IMG/VR virus record: IMGVR_UViG_3300030012_003944
Coordinates: 18,912-57,384 of that record
Source of the DNA: a virus
Reading direction: 5' to 3' (one strand)
Length of the DNA: 38,473 bases
A program made the position numbers and the translations under genes. This document shows positions 1 through 4,847 of the stretch, piece after piece. Under the pieces are notes generated by a model, which saw nothing but the letters and a program-made list of their open reading frames with translations, was not told the origin of the DNA and did no database searches. Position 1 is the first letter of the stretch; every line of letters starts with the position of its first letter.

Positions 1-60
1 TGGTTTTTGTTTGTAAAAGGACTAACCTTATTTATAACTAGTTTGTATATTGTAGTATAA
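1..60 (+). CDS. possible 3' end of an upstream gene (partial)
   Basis: The first frame is open from the window edge to a TAA at 58-60 and would encode about 19 mostly hydrophobic residues. The last few codons are the promoter-like motif itself, as also happens at the end of the gene at 935-1186. With so little sequence this may be chance. Confidence 0.2.
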   Translation, partial: WFLFVKGLTLFITSLYIVV

Positions 61-66
61 TTAAAA
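42..66 (+). promoter_or_regulatory. promoter-like motif, copy 1
   Basis: Contains the core GTATATTGTAGTATAATT, shared with copies at 189, 496, 1167 and 1451. The TATAAT at 56-61 ends 12 bases before the next ATG. It can be read as a sigma70-like -10 (TATAAT) or, with TATATTG, as a relative of the Bacteroidota -7 box (TAnnTTTG). Repetition in front of small genes is the main evidence. Confidence 0.6.
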
Positions 67-73
67 AGATAAT

Positions 74-178
74 ATGTTTTATAAAGAAGTAATTGGTAAT
101 GAGTTATATGTTTACTTTGGAGGTAGTTTACTTTATAAAAGGTGGATAGATAAAGGTTATGGTAAGGTATTTTATTAG
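74..178 (+). CDS. 34-residue hypothetical protein
   Basis: Begins MFYKEVIGNELYVYFGGSLL and ends in YGKVFY, rich in aromatic residues, with no recognisable domain. Support comes from its position: the ATG lies 12 bases after the TATAAT of promoter-like copy 1, almost the same spacing as the other motif-driven genes here, and copy 2 follows 10 bases after its stop. Too short for homology judgement; a small early accessory protein is an inference. Confidence 0.5.
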   Translation: MFYKEVIGNELYVYFGGSLLYKRWIDKGYGKVFY

Positions 179-188
179 TAAAAAATAA

Positions 189-212
189 TTTGTATATTAT
201 AGTATAATTTTA
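189..212 (+). promoter_or_regulatory. promoter-like motif, copy 2
   Basis: Reads TTTGTATATTATAGTATAAT followed by T/A-rich sequence, one base different from copy 1 over the core. TATAAT (203-208) ends 14 bases before the ATG at 223. Confidence 0.6.
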
Positions 213-222
213 AAGGGTAAAT

Positions 223-474
223 ATGAAAGATTATAGTGGTTATAGTGATGATGATTTGTTAGGTGAATTAGATCATTTAAGTTTAGAAATTAGTTGTATG
301 TTAGGTACTAAAAGAGGGGAGACACTTGAGAAATTATATTGGTTAGTAATAAAAGAACTTGAAAGAAGAGGAGTAGACCCTATTACAGGTGAAGAAATTA
401 TTGTTGGTACTGATATACTTGATGATGACTATGAAGAAGAAGAGGGTGATGATGGTTTAGATTTACCTTTTTAA
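223..474 (+). CDS. small acidic protein with an SSB-like C-terminal tip
   Basis: An 83-residue protein. Residues 8-55 look helical (repeated Leu/Glu/Lys, including LYWLVIKELERRG). From about residue 62 it becomes almost purely acidic and ends GDDGLDLPF. Bacterial SSB proteins end in an acidic tail closed by D-D-D-I/L-P-F, which binds many replication and repair proteins; here the tail is present without an OB-fold. Start chosen from the promoter-like motif 14 bases upstream. It may bind host or phage SSB-interacting proteins, but that is inferred from the last residues only. Confidence 0.7.
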   Translation: MKDYSGYSDDDLLGELDHLSLEISCMLGTKRGETLEKLYWLVIKELERRGVDPITGEEIIVGTDILDDDYEEEEGDDGLDLPF

Positions 475-495
475 GGAATACCAGTTTAGATAGAT

Positions 496-519
496 AGTTC
501 GTATATTGTAGTATAATTA
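496..519 (+). promoter_or_regulatory. promoter-like motif, copy 3
   Basis: AGTTCGTATATTGTAGTATA followed by ATTA. TATAAT at 512-517 ends 13 bases before the ATG at 531. Confidence 0.6.
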
Positions 520-530
520 AAAAAAGAAAT

Positions 531-734
531 ATGTTTGAAAAAGAAATGTTGTTGGGATTGAGTAAAGAGATGAAACTAGGTTTGTTGGATGATGCTAATA
601 AAACTGGTGAGTATACAATCGTATTCCAAATGATGAAGATACTATTGGATGCACCTATAAGTGAGGGTGGTATTAGTAGTGATGAGATACAAGAAGTACT
701 TGATATGAAAAAACAGTACGGTAGGTTTAAATAA
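531..734 (+). CDS. 67-residue hypothetical protein
   Basis: Predicted mostly helical (MFEKEMLLGLSKEMKLGLLD at the N-terminus), soluble, slightly acidic, ending in a basic KKQYGRFK. No domain recognised. It has its own promoter-like motif and is followed four bases later by the tRNA gene, so both may be read from that promoter up to the terminator at 826-862. Confidence 0.6.
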   Translation: MFEKEMLLGLSKEMKLGLLDDANKTGEYTIVFQMMKILLDAPISEGGISSDEIQEVLDMKKQYGRFK

Positions 735-738
735 ATAA

Positions 739-811
739 GCGGGAGTAGCTCAGTTGGTAGAGCGTCAGCCTTCCAAGCTGAATGTCGCGAGTTCGACCCT
801 CGTCTCCCGCT
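739..811 (+). tRNA. tRNA-Gly (anticodon UCC)
   Basis: Full cloverleaf: acceptor stem GCGGGAG (739-745) pairs with CTCCCGC (804-810). The D arm is GCTC/GAGC. The anticodon stem TCAGC/GCTGA encloses the loop CTTCCAA, giving anticodon TCC at 772-774. The T stem is GCGAG/CTCGT around TTCGACC. Discriminator base T811 is followed by CA, so CCA is not encoded and must be added. UCC reads GGA and GGG glycine codons, and GGA is common in the genes of this window, so a codon-supply role is plausible. Confidence 0.95.
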
Positions 812-825
812 CACATTTGGTTTAA

Positions 826-862
826 GGGTTTTAGCCATCAAATTAAAACCCATATCTTTTTT
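826..862 (+). terminator. Rho-independent terminator after tRNA-Gly
   Basis: Perfect 8-bp inverted repeat GGGTTTTA (826-833) / TAAAACCC (844-851) with a 10-base loop, followed by ATATC and six T (857-862). It lies 15 bases after the tRNA. Confidence 0.75.
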
Positions 863-873
863 AATTATACAAT

Positions 874-917
874 CGCCAACGGCTCTACACCCACCCAAGT
901 GTAGGGCTTTAGGTGGC
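874..917 (+). other. structured GC-rich element between terminator and next gene
   Basis: A 9-bp hairpin with G-T wobble forms between 882-890 (GCTCTACAC) and 899-907 (GTGTAGGGC). The flanks GCC (875-877) and GGC (914-916) could close a second, outer helix. No T run follows, so it does not look like a terminator. It stands out for its GC content and sits just before the gene at 935. It could be a 5' UTR structure or a small RNA; the function is unknown. Confidence 0.4.
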
Positions 918-934
918 CAAAAAATAGAAAGTAT

Positions 935-1186
935 ATGGTAAAAAGAGGTATGGTAGCAGTAATGCAAAAATTAGAGGCGCAATCATGGGTAGCCCAAGAA
1001 GAGTGGAAACAGTTATATGGTACAGATAGCAAGCACTATCTCCACCTAGAAACACGTTGGAAAACATTGTACATGGTACTCAAAGCGTGTGGGTTCGATC
1101 CAGATTACGACTTACGTAACCAGATGCTCAGCCAAGATATCAAGGGTAGAGGTTTAGCGAGTGATAGTTCGTATATTGTAGCATAA
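935..1186 (+). CDS. 83-residue hypothetical protein
   Basis: Helical, rich in Trp/Tyr/Leu (e.g. WVAQEEWKQLY, TRWKTLYMVLKACGF). Starts at 935, 950 or 962 are all possible; 962 (MQKLEAQSW) would still leave a sensible protein. Base use is more GC-rich and less A-biased than in the neighbours (CGTTGG, GCGTGTGGG, CTCAGCC), suggesting a different origin. The last eight codons (SDSSYIVA) are the promoter-like motif of the next gene, so coding and regulatory sequence coincide. No domain recognised. Confidence 0.6.
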   Translation: MVKRGMVAVMQKLEAQSWVAQEEWKQLYGTDSKHYLHLETRWKTLYMVLKACGFDPDYDLRNQMLSQDIKGRGLASDSSYIVA

Positions 1187-1191
1187 TTAAA
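1142..1191 (+). repeat. 50-base promoter cassette, copy A
   Basis: Matches 1426-1475 at 47 of 50 positions. The match covers the promoter-like motif (1167-1190) and 25 bases upstream of it (AAGGGTAGAGG...TTAGCGAGTG). Here the upstream part lies inside the end of the gene at 935-1186. Confidence 0.85.
1167..1190 (+). promoter_or_regulatory. promoter-like motif, copy 4
   Basis: Core GTATATTGTAGCATAATT, with CATAAT (1182-1187) replacing TATAAT. It ends 14 bases before the ATG at 1202 and overlaps the last codons of the preceding gene. Confidence 0.6.
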
Positions 1192-1201
1192 AAAAAATAA
1201 T

Positions 1202-1420
1202 ATGAGTAACATTGGTAAAATTTGGAAACAGATAAAGATTTTTACATGCGATACAGAACAATCTGTAATAATAGAACCTAACCCTGAAAGAGATGGAGTA
1301 TGTATTCATTCAAGTGAAGAAGCAGCTTCAGATACATTCTGTTTATATGCAAGCTATGATGAAGCATTGGCAATAGCAGAAGAATTAGTAAACTTTGTAA
1401 AAGAAAACAAAAATAAGTAG
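1202..1420 (+). CDS. 72-residue hypothetical protein
   Basis: Mixed alpha/beta appearance: a first half with strand-like segments (KIFTCDTEQSVIIEPNPERD, GVCIHSS) and a C-terminal helix (YDEALAIAEELVNFVKENKN). Soluble and acidic, no known motif. It has its own promoter cassette and is followed by a second copy of that cassette. Confidence 0.65.
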   Translation: MSNIGKIWKQIKIFTCDTEQSVIIEPNPERDGVCIHSSEEAASDTFCLYASYDEALAIAEELVNFVKENKNK

Positions 1421-1425
1421 GTAGT

Positions 1426-1475
1426 AAGGGTAGAGGGTTAGCGAGTGCTGGTTCGTATATTGTAGCATAATTAAA
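1426..1475 (+). repeat. 50-base promoter cassette, copy B
   Basis: Second copy of 1142-1191 with three substitutions. This copy is intergenic, starting six bases after the stop at 1420. Cassette plus gene appears as a unit, as expected if promoters were duplicated together with adjacent sequence. Confidence 0.85.
1451..1475 (+). promoter_or_regulatory. promoter-like motif, copy 5
   Basis: GTTCGTATATTGTAGCATAA then TTAAA. CATAAT at 1466-1471 ends 14 bases before the ATG at 1486. Confidence 0.6.
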
Positions 1476-1485
1476 ATGAGATAAT

Positions 1486-1824
1486 ATGAGTAAAAGTTTT
1501 TTAGATAAGTGGGAAGAAAGAGCAAAACAAAACACAGAAATTATTGAGAAACAAAAGTCCATTATTGAATGGAAAAAAAAGAAAAACATGAACATTTATA
1601 AAGTATACAGTACAGATGATTATGGTAGACCAGAAGATATTCTTGGTTATGTGAAAGCAGATAGTGAACATGATGCTAGAGTAAAGATGTCAATTGTGTT
1701 ATATGGAGATGATGATACTGAGATTGTAACGACTGGTTATTATGGAGCAAAGATGGTATCATCTGAAGAGTATAACTTAGCACTCCAAACAGCTAAAATG
1801 GAGTTAGATAAATTTAATTTGTAA
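1486..1824 (+). CDS. 112-residue hypothetical protein
   Basis: Residues 1-34 form a charged, probably coiled helix (FLDKWEERAKQNTEIIEKQK, EWKKKK). From residue 35 the protein looks like a compact alpha/beta domain (MNIYKVYSTDDYGRPEDILG, then DSEHDARVKMSIVLYGDDDT), ending in a helix. The internal Met at 35 could be an alternative start of the compact domain. No family recognised. It heads a chain of tiny genes coupled by TAATATGG junctions. Confidence 0.65.
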   Translation: MSKSFLDKWEERAKQNTEIIEKQKSIIEWKKKKNMNIYKVYSTDDYGRPEDILGYVKADSEHDARVKMSIVLYGDDDTEIVTTGYYGAKMVSSEEYNLALQTAKMELDKFNL

Positions 1825-1825
1825 T

Positions 1826-1900
1826 ATGGTAGTACAAGTAGTGTTTATAATGTGTTGTAGTTGTATATTTGGTTATATGATTAAAAATATCAATAAGTAA
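1826..1900 (+). CDS. 24-residue single-span membrane peptide
   Basis: The ATG follows one base after the preceding TAA (TAATATGG junction). The peptide is MVVQVVFIMCCSCIFGYMIK plus NINK: one hydrophobic span with three cysteines and a basic end. It is clearly related to the 29-residue product of 2049-2138 (shared VVFIMC, SCI, GY and a terminal NK), which argues for translation rather than chance. Function unknown; small phage membrane peptides can act in exclusion or lysis, but nothing here decides. Confidence 0.5.
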   Translation: MVVQVVFIMCCSCIFGYMIKNINK

Positions 1901-1908
1901 TATGGAAA
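1841..1908 (+). repeat. direct repeat of a mini-gene, copy 1
   Basis: Matches 2076-2146 with few substitutions and a short length difference in an A/T run. It spans most of the tiny membrane gene and the junction into the next start (AATAAGTAATATGGAAA). Confidence 0.75.
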
Positions 1909-2039
1909 TATTAATAGTATTGGTTTTAATTTTTTTGTTATTGTTGGGGTTTGGTTATGCATTAAATGACGACTTAGAACGTATAGAAAAAATAAGCCCA
2001 GAGTATAGAAAGTATTTAAAAAGAAAGTGGAAAATTTAA
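1902..2039 (+). CDS. 45-residue membrane-anchored protein
   Basis: The N-terminus MEILIVLVLIFLLLLGFGYA is a strong hydrophobic span. It is followed by a charged tail (NDDLERIEKISPEYRKYLKR, then KWKI) that would face the cytoplasm or periplasm. The start follows the previous stop by one base. The architecture (one span, short charged tail) resembles holin- or spanin-like and exclusion peptides, but no family can be assigned. Confidence 0.55.
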   Translation: MEILIVLVLIFLLLLGFGYALNDDLERIEKISPEYRKYLKRKWKI

Positions 2040-2048
2040 ATAAGTAAT

Positions 2049-2138
2049 ATGGTAGTTGGTATAGCAATATGGGTTGTGTTTATAATGTGTTTTAGTTGTA
2101 TACTTGGTTATATTTTTTTTAAAAATTTAAATAAGTAA
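2049..2138 (+). CDS. 29-residue single-span membrane peptide, paralogue of 1826-1900
   Basis: MVVGIAIWVVFIMCFSCILG then YIFFKNLNK. It shares the cysteine-containing core and the C-terminal lysine/asparagine end with the product of 1826-1900, as well as the DNA repeat that encodes it. Its TAA is followed by one base and the ATG of 2140, the same coupling as in the first copy. Confidence 0.5.
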   Translation: MVVGIAIWVVFIMCFSCILGYIFFKNLNK

Positions 2139-2146
2139 TATGGAAA
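2076..2146 (+). repeat. direct repeat of a mini-gene, copy 2
   Basis: Second copy of 1841-1908. The pair brackets the 45-residue membrane gene, giving the order small peptide, membrane protein, small peptide, soluble protein. Confidence 0.75.
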
Positions 2147-2331
2147 AGGATAAATATAAATATTTTAGTTTAATATTAGAGCATATGTTTGAAAACCTAA
2201 AAGAAAATGATATGAAAATTGAATGTTTAATTGGTGAAACATACCAGGTTACTGATGATTCTACTGTATGGTTCCAAGGTAGTTTATCAGATTGTTTTGC
2301 ATATATGTGCAAAGCATATTTAGACCAGTAG
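2140..2331 (+). CDS. 63-residue hypothetical protein
   Basis: N-terminal helix (MEKDKYKYFSLILEHMFENL) followed by strand-like segments (KIECLIGETYQVTDDSTVWF) and a C-terminal amphipathic helix with two Cys (DCFAYMCKAYLDQ). Soluble, no family recognised. It is the last gene of the first small-gene block and is followed at once by a GC-rich hairpin. Confidence 0.6.
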   Translation: MEKDKYKYFSLILEHMFENLKENDMKIECLIGETYQVTDDSTVWFQGSLSDCFAYMCKAYLDQ

Positions 2332-2332
2332 T

Positions 2333-2350
2333 AAGGGGGTAGTACCCCTT
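2333..2350 (+). terminator. hairpin after 2140-2331, probable weak terminator
   Basis: AAGGGG (2333-2338) pairs with CCCCTT (2345-2350) around the loop GTAGTA. It is followed by only TTATG (counting the last stem T, TTTATG) rather than a long T run. Position two bases after a stop codon favours a terminator. Confidence 0.5.
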
Positions 2351-2360
2351 TATGCCGTAC

Positions 2361-2411
2361 CGCGTGCGGCGGTATATATATGGTATATATATGGTAATAC
2401 CGTACCACGCG
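2361..2411. repeat. large imperfect palindrome
   Basis: CGCGTG (2361-2366) pairs with CACGCG (2406-2411) and GGTAT (2371-2375) with ATACC (2397-2401). They are separated by small internal loops and a 21-base AT loop containing the repeated TATATATGG. Very GC-rich arms in a roughly 30% GC genome are striking. It could form a cruciform in DNA or a stable RNA hairpin. Confidence 0.7.
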
Positions 2412-2480
2412 CGCGGGTGTCAATACGCGGGTATGTGGTGGAAAAAGCCGGATTAGACACACTCATAAATCGTAAACGAT

Positions 2481-2663
2481 CTACCAACCTCGATTAATAT
2501 ATACGAATATCCCCACGTTGTAAATCGCTTTTTCAACATGGAATTTTTGTGTTTTTTCCACGAGAATCAAATCTTTTTTCTTTAAAAATCTTTTGCATCG
2601 ACGCAAGTATATACCTATATTTCTTTTGTTTTTATCCAGCTTAAACCCTAAGTTTTCTTTCAC
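2481..2663 (-). pseudogene. possible minus-strand gene or remnant
   Basis: The only non-shadow minus-strand frame. It would start at GTG (2663) and give 60 basic residues, including a run of Arg/Lys (IYLRRCKRFLKKKDLILVEK) and a strand-like end (IYNVGIFVYINRGW). The frame stays open upstream to 2759 without any ATG, running into the oppositely oriented gene at 2726. The extension reads protein-like (NGEGITIVRNCIYKYVKENL). This looks like a gene whose start was lost or replaced, but chance cannot be excluded. Confidence 0.3.
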
Positions 2664-2725
2664 ATATTTATAGATACAGTTGCGAACAATAGTTATACCT
2701 TCACCATTAAAAAATTTACAAACAG

Positions 2726-3193
2726 ATGAAAAAGATATTACTATTATTATTGCTATTGCCTACTATACTTCTAAGTCAGACACGACAATTCCGTCCCGAT
2801 AAACAAACATATATTGAAGCAATCACTGGTATAGGTATTGTTGGGGACTGGGATATAAGTAATCGTCCCTTTACCTCCTTGTCTATAGGTAGGACAGTTG
2901 ATTTTGGGGATTATAGTTTAATGGATATATCCGTAGGATTGTCATATCCAATGATTGCTAGTGCAAAGTTCGGCTTAGGTTCTTATTATGGTAAAAAAGA
3001 GAATACCTCTATTGTTTTAGGTATAAGAGTAAGGCCTCTAACTGCTTATTCTCAAGTACGTACTAAAATTAAAGATAAAGGGTTTTTAACTGTTTCTGTT
3101 GAATGGGGAACAGGAGGAGATAGAGTTGTTGGGTATACTAATTTATTTAATATTGGGTGGTATTGGCCTTTAAAATTTAAGAAAAAGAAATGA
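2726..3193 (+). CDS. secreted or outer-membrane-like protein
   Basis: Residues 1-18 are a classic Sec signal peptide (MKKILLLLLLLPTILLSQ) with likely cleavage near LLS-Q. The mature part is rich in alternating strands with Gly and aromatic residues (GIGIVGDWDISNRPFTSLSI, then SVEWGTGGDRVVGYTNLFNI) and ends in basic KFKKKK, like a small beta-barrel or periplasmic beta protein. It overlaps the lipoprotein gene by four bases (ATGA). Secretion suggests that it alters the infected cell's envelope, for instance by superinfection exclusion; this is inference. Confidence 0.75.
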   Translation: MKKILLLLLLLPTILLSQTRQFRPDKQTYIEAITGIGIVGDWDISNRPFTSLSIGRTVDFGDYSLMDISVGLSYPMIASAKFGLGSYYGKKENTSIVLGIRVRPLTAYSQVRTKIKDKGFLTVSVEWGTGGDRVVGYTNLFNIGWYWPLKFKKKK

Positions 3194-3744
3194 TAAAATT
3201 AAAAATTATTGCTATAAGTATAATATTATGTTTTGTTTCTTGTACTAAAATTGATGATAATGGGTTTAAAGTTTATAAAATAAAAAAAGGTAAACATCGT
3301 TCTACTGTAAAAATTCAACATACAAAAAAAGATTCGTTTGATATTCAAGTTAAATTTAATGAATCTGCAAAGTATACTTCTCAACATCCCGAAAATCAAT
3401 TAGATGTAAATAAAATATGGGGTGTAAGTGATTGTGGAACTACTCATCATAAAAATTCTATACGATTTGGGTGGCGTTGGGATTTAAATCAAGAACAAAT
3501 TGAGATTTTGATGTATCGTCGTTTATTAGGTGAATTTGATTATAAGCAATTGGGGTATGTAAATCCTGGAGATATTAATTATATGTCATTAAATATAACT
3601 GATAGTCATTATTATATGTATTTAAATGGGATTGTAGATTCTATAAGTAGATGTTGTGATGAACCTAAAAGAAGATATTTTTTATACCCTTATTTTGGGG
3701 GAACTGAAAAAGCTCCTCATGATATTATTATAAAAATAAAATAG
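3190..3744 (+). CDS. lipoprotein of unknown function
   Basis: A short basic start and hydrophobic span (MIKLKIIAISIILCFVSC) place a lipobox cysteine at residue 18. The following T-K-I-D-D resembles the acidic lipoprotein export signal that sends Bacteroidota lipoproteins to the cell surface. The mature part is beta-rich with several His, Cys and Trp residues (GVSDCGTTHHKNS, RFGWRWDL, RCCDEPKRRY). Translationally coupled to the secreted protein before it, so the two likely act together in the envelope. No family recognised. Confidence 0.75.
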   Translation: MIKLKIIAISIILCFVSCTKIDDNGFKVYKIKKGKHRSTVKIQHTKKDSFDIQVKFNESAKYTSQHPENQLDVNKIWGVSDCGTTHHKNSIRFGWRWDLNQEQIEILMYRRLLGEFDYKQLGYVNPGDINYMSLNITDSHYYMYLNGIVDSISRCCDEPKRRYFLYPYFGGTEKAPHDIIIKIK

Positions 3745-3751
3745 TTGCTTA

Positions 3752-3768
3752 TATATTTATAATAAAAT
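3752..3768 (+). promoter_or_regulatory. late-gene motif ATATTTATAATAAAATA
   Basis: The same 17-base string, allowing a one-base shift, precedes the genes at 15608 and 32758. Shorter forms of the motif (ATATTTATAA) precede 5663, 9310, 12985 and 27873. Its reverse complement contains TATAAATA, the T4 late promoter octamer, but on the + strand the reading is TATTTATA. It is either a promoter of this phage or an RNA element near starts. Confidence 0.5.
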
Positions 3769-3773
3769 AAATA

Positions 3774-4064
3774 ATGGCAACATTTACATTTCATAATCCT
3801 TCTGGGTCTGCTTATTTTGCTATGGAAACAACAAGGTCTTTCGATACAGGTACTTATCTTACTGGTACTCCTAAATATGCATCGGGCTCATTTTCTCAAT
3901 TTACTGGGTCTAATTCTAATTCTATTGTTCAATCTGATTTTATTTTTGGTCAAGTAGTACCTCCTGGCACATCCTCGTTTGTATTTTCTAATGCTGTTAC
4001 TATACCTGTTGGGAATGTGTTTTTTAGAGGAACAGGGGAATATAATTTAATTATAGAGGCATAG
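3774..4064 (+). CDS. small structural-type protein
   Basis: A 96-residue beta-rich protein with Ser/Thr/Gly/Phe-rich composition (GSAYFAMETTRSFDTGTYLT, SSFVFSNAVTIPVGNVFF). It has no Cys and no signal peptide, and the composition matches phage fibre or decoration proteins. It sits behind a late-gene motif and just before the two LamG genes, so a role in a receptor-binding appendage is plausible. Confidence 0.6.
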   Translation: MATFTFHNPSGSAYFAMETTRSFDTGTYLTGTPKYASGSFSQFTGSNSNSIVQSDFIFGQVVPPGTSSFVFSNAVTIPVGNVFFRGTGEYNLIIEA

Positions 4065-4073
4065 TATATACAT

Positions 4074-4835
4074 ATGGCAATTTATAACATAACAGCTGAG
4101 CAACTAAGAGGTAGAGGTATTTTAAATTCATTTGAAATAGCTGCTGGTGGGGCTTTTAACACTTACAGTGTAGCATTTGATGGTACTGATGATCATGTAG
4201 ATTGTGGTAATGATTCAAGTTTACAACCAACTGATGAATTTTCTGTAAGTGCTTGGTTTAAATCAGCTGTTGTAGGAAATTCAACTAATAATTTTATATG
4301 GAGTAAACTATATTTTAGACTCTTGATTCTAGGAACTAGTGGTAGAATAGGATTTGTTGTTCATAGGAGTGCTGGTCAATCAACAGCTAGATATACCCCT
4401 GATGATGGTACAAGTTATTCAGATGGTAATTGGCATCATGTAGTAGCAACATTTAAAAAGAACGACCCAGCAGCTGCTTCGTATAAAATATATGTAGATG
4501 GTGAATTAAAGGTAGATGCAGGAGGGTATAATAGTAATGTTTTTGCTAGTAGTGATTCATTTAAAATTGGTGCTAAAAATGTTTCTGGTACTACTGGTAT
4601 GAATGGTAATATTGATGAGGTTGCATTTTGGAAAACTAAATTAACTTTAACTGATGTACAAAACATTTATAATAGTGGTATACCTAATGATATAAGTTCA
4701 TATAATCCTATATCATGGTGGAGAATGGGTGATAATGATGGAGGAACGGGAACAACGGTAACAGATCAAGGTAGTGCCGGTAATAATGGTACATTAAATA
4801 ATGATACTGTATTCGAAGAAGATACACCGAGCTAA
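4074..4835 (+). CDS. LamG/concanavalin-like virion adhesin, copy 1
   Basis: The N-terminal 40 residues (MAIYNITAEQLRGRGILNSF) form a conserved cap shared with the next gene. Residues about 35-210 are a LamG-type lectin sandwich: YSVAFDGTDDHVDCG, FSVSAWFKS, then DGNWHHVVATF, KIYVDGELK, GNIDEVAFWKTKL. A C-terminal block ISWWRMGDNDGGTGTTVTDQ follows. LamG domains in phage tail and fibre proteins bind surface glycans. No catalytic residues are visible. A tail-associated or decoration adhesin is the best reading; the position in the particle is unknown. Confidence 0.8.
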   Translation: MAIYNITAEQLRGRGILNSFEIAAGGAFNTYSVAFDGTDDHVDCGNDSSLQPTDEFSVSAWFKSAVVGNSTNNFIWSKLYFRLLILGTSGRIGFVVHRSAGQSTARYTPDDGTSYSDGNWHHVVATFKKNDPAAASYKIYVDGELKVDAGGYNSNVFASSDSFKIGAKNVSGTTGMNGNIDEVAFWKTKLTLTDVQNIYNSGIPNDISSYNPISWWRMGDNDGGTGTTVTDQGSAGNNGTLNNDTVFEEDTPS

Positions 4836-4847
4836 TTAATATAAAAA

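Larger units (their letters stand above)
2332..2725. other. 394-base gap with GC-rich palindromes and no + strand gene
   Basis: The first 110 bases are GC-rich and full of inverted and direct repeats (hairpin 2333-2350, large palindrome 2361-2411, doubled CGCGGGT, doubled TATATATGG). The rest is AT-rich and contains a minus-strand open frame (2481-2663), preceded on the + strand by the short palindrome ATCGTAAACGAT at 2469-2480. There is no + strand reading frame of note. The gap separates the small-gene block from the secreted and structural genes, so a transcription boundary, replication-related site or recombination scar is possible. Confidence 0.6.

Noticed and set aside
398-967. 189-residue minus-strand frame
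   Set aside because: It runs through the tRNA gene, its terminator and two + strand genes with promoter-like motifs; the translation is the antisense of these and looks non-protein-like.
1278-1595. 105-residue minus-strand frame
   Set aside because: Antisense of two supported + strand genes and of the promoter cassette; Phe/Leu-rich translation typical of antisense to A-rich genes.
2127-2462. 111-residue minus-strand frame across the palindromic island
   Set aside because: Antisense to the gene at 2140 and to palindromes; no start context and a composition set by the repeats.
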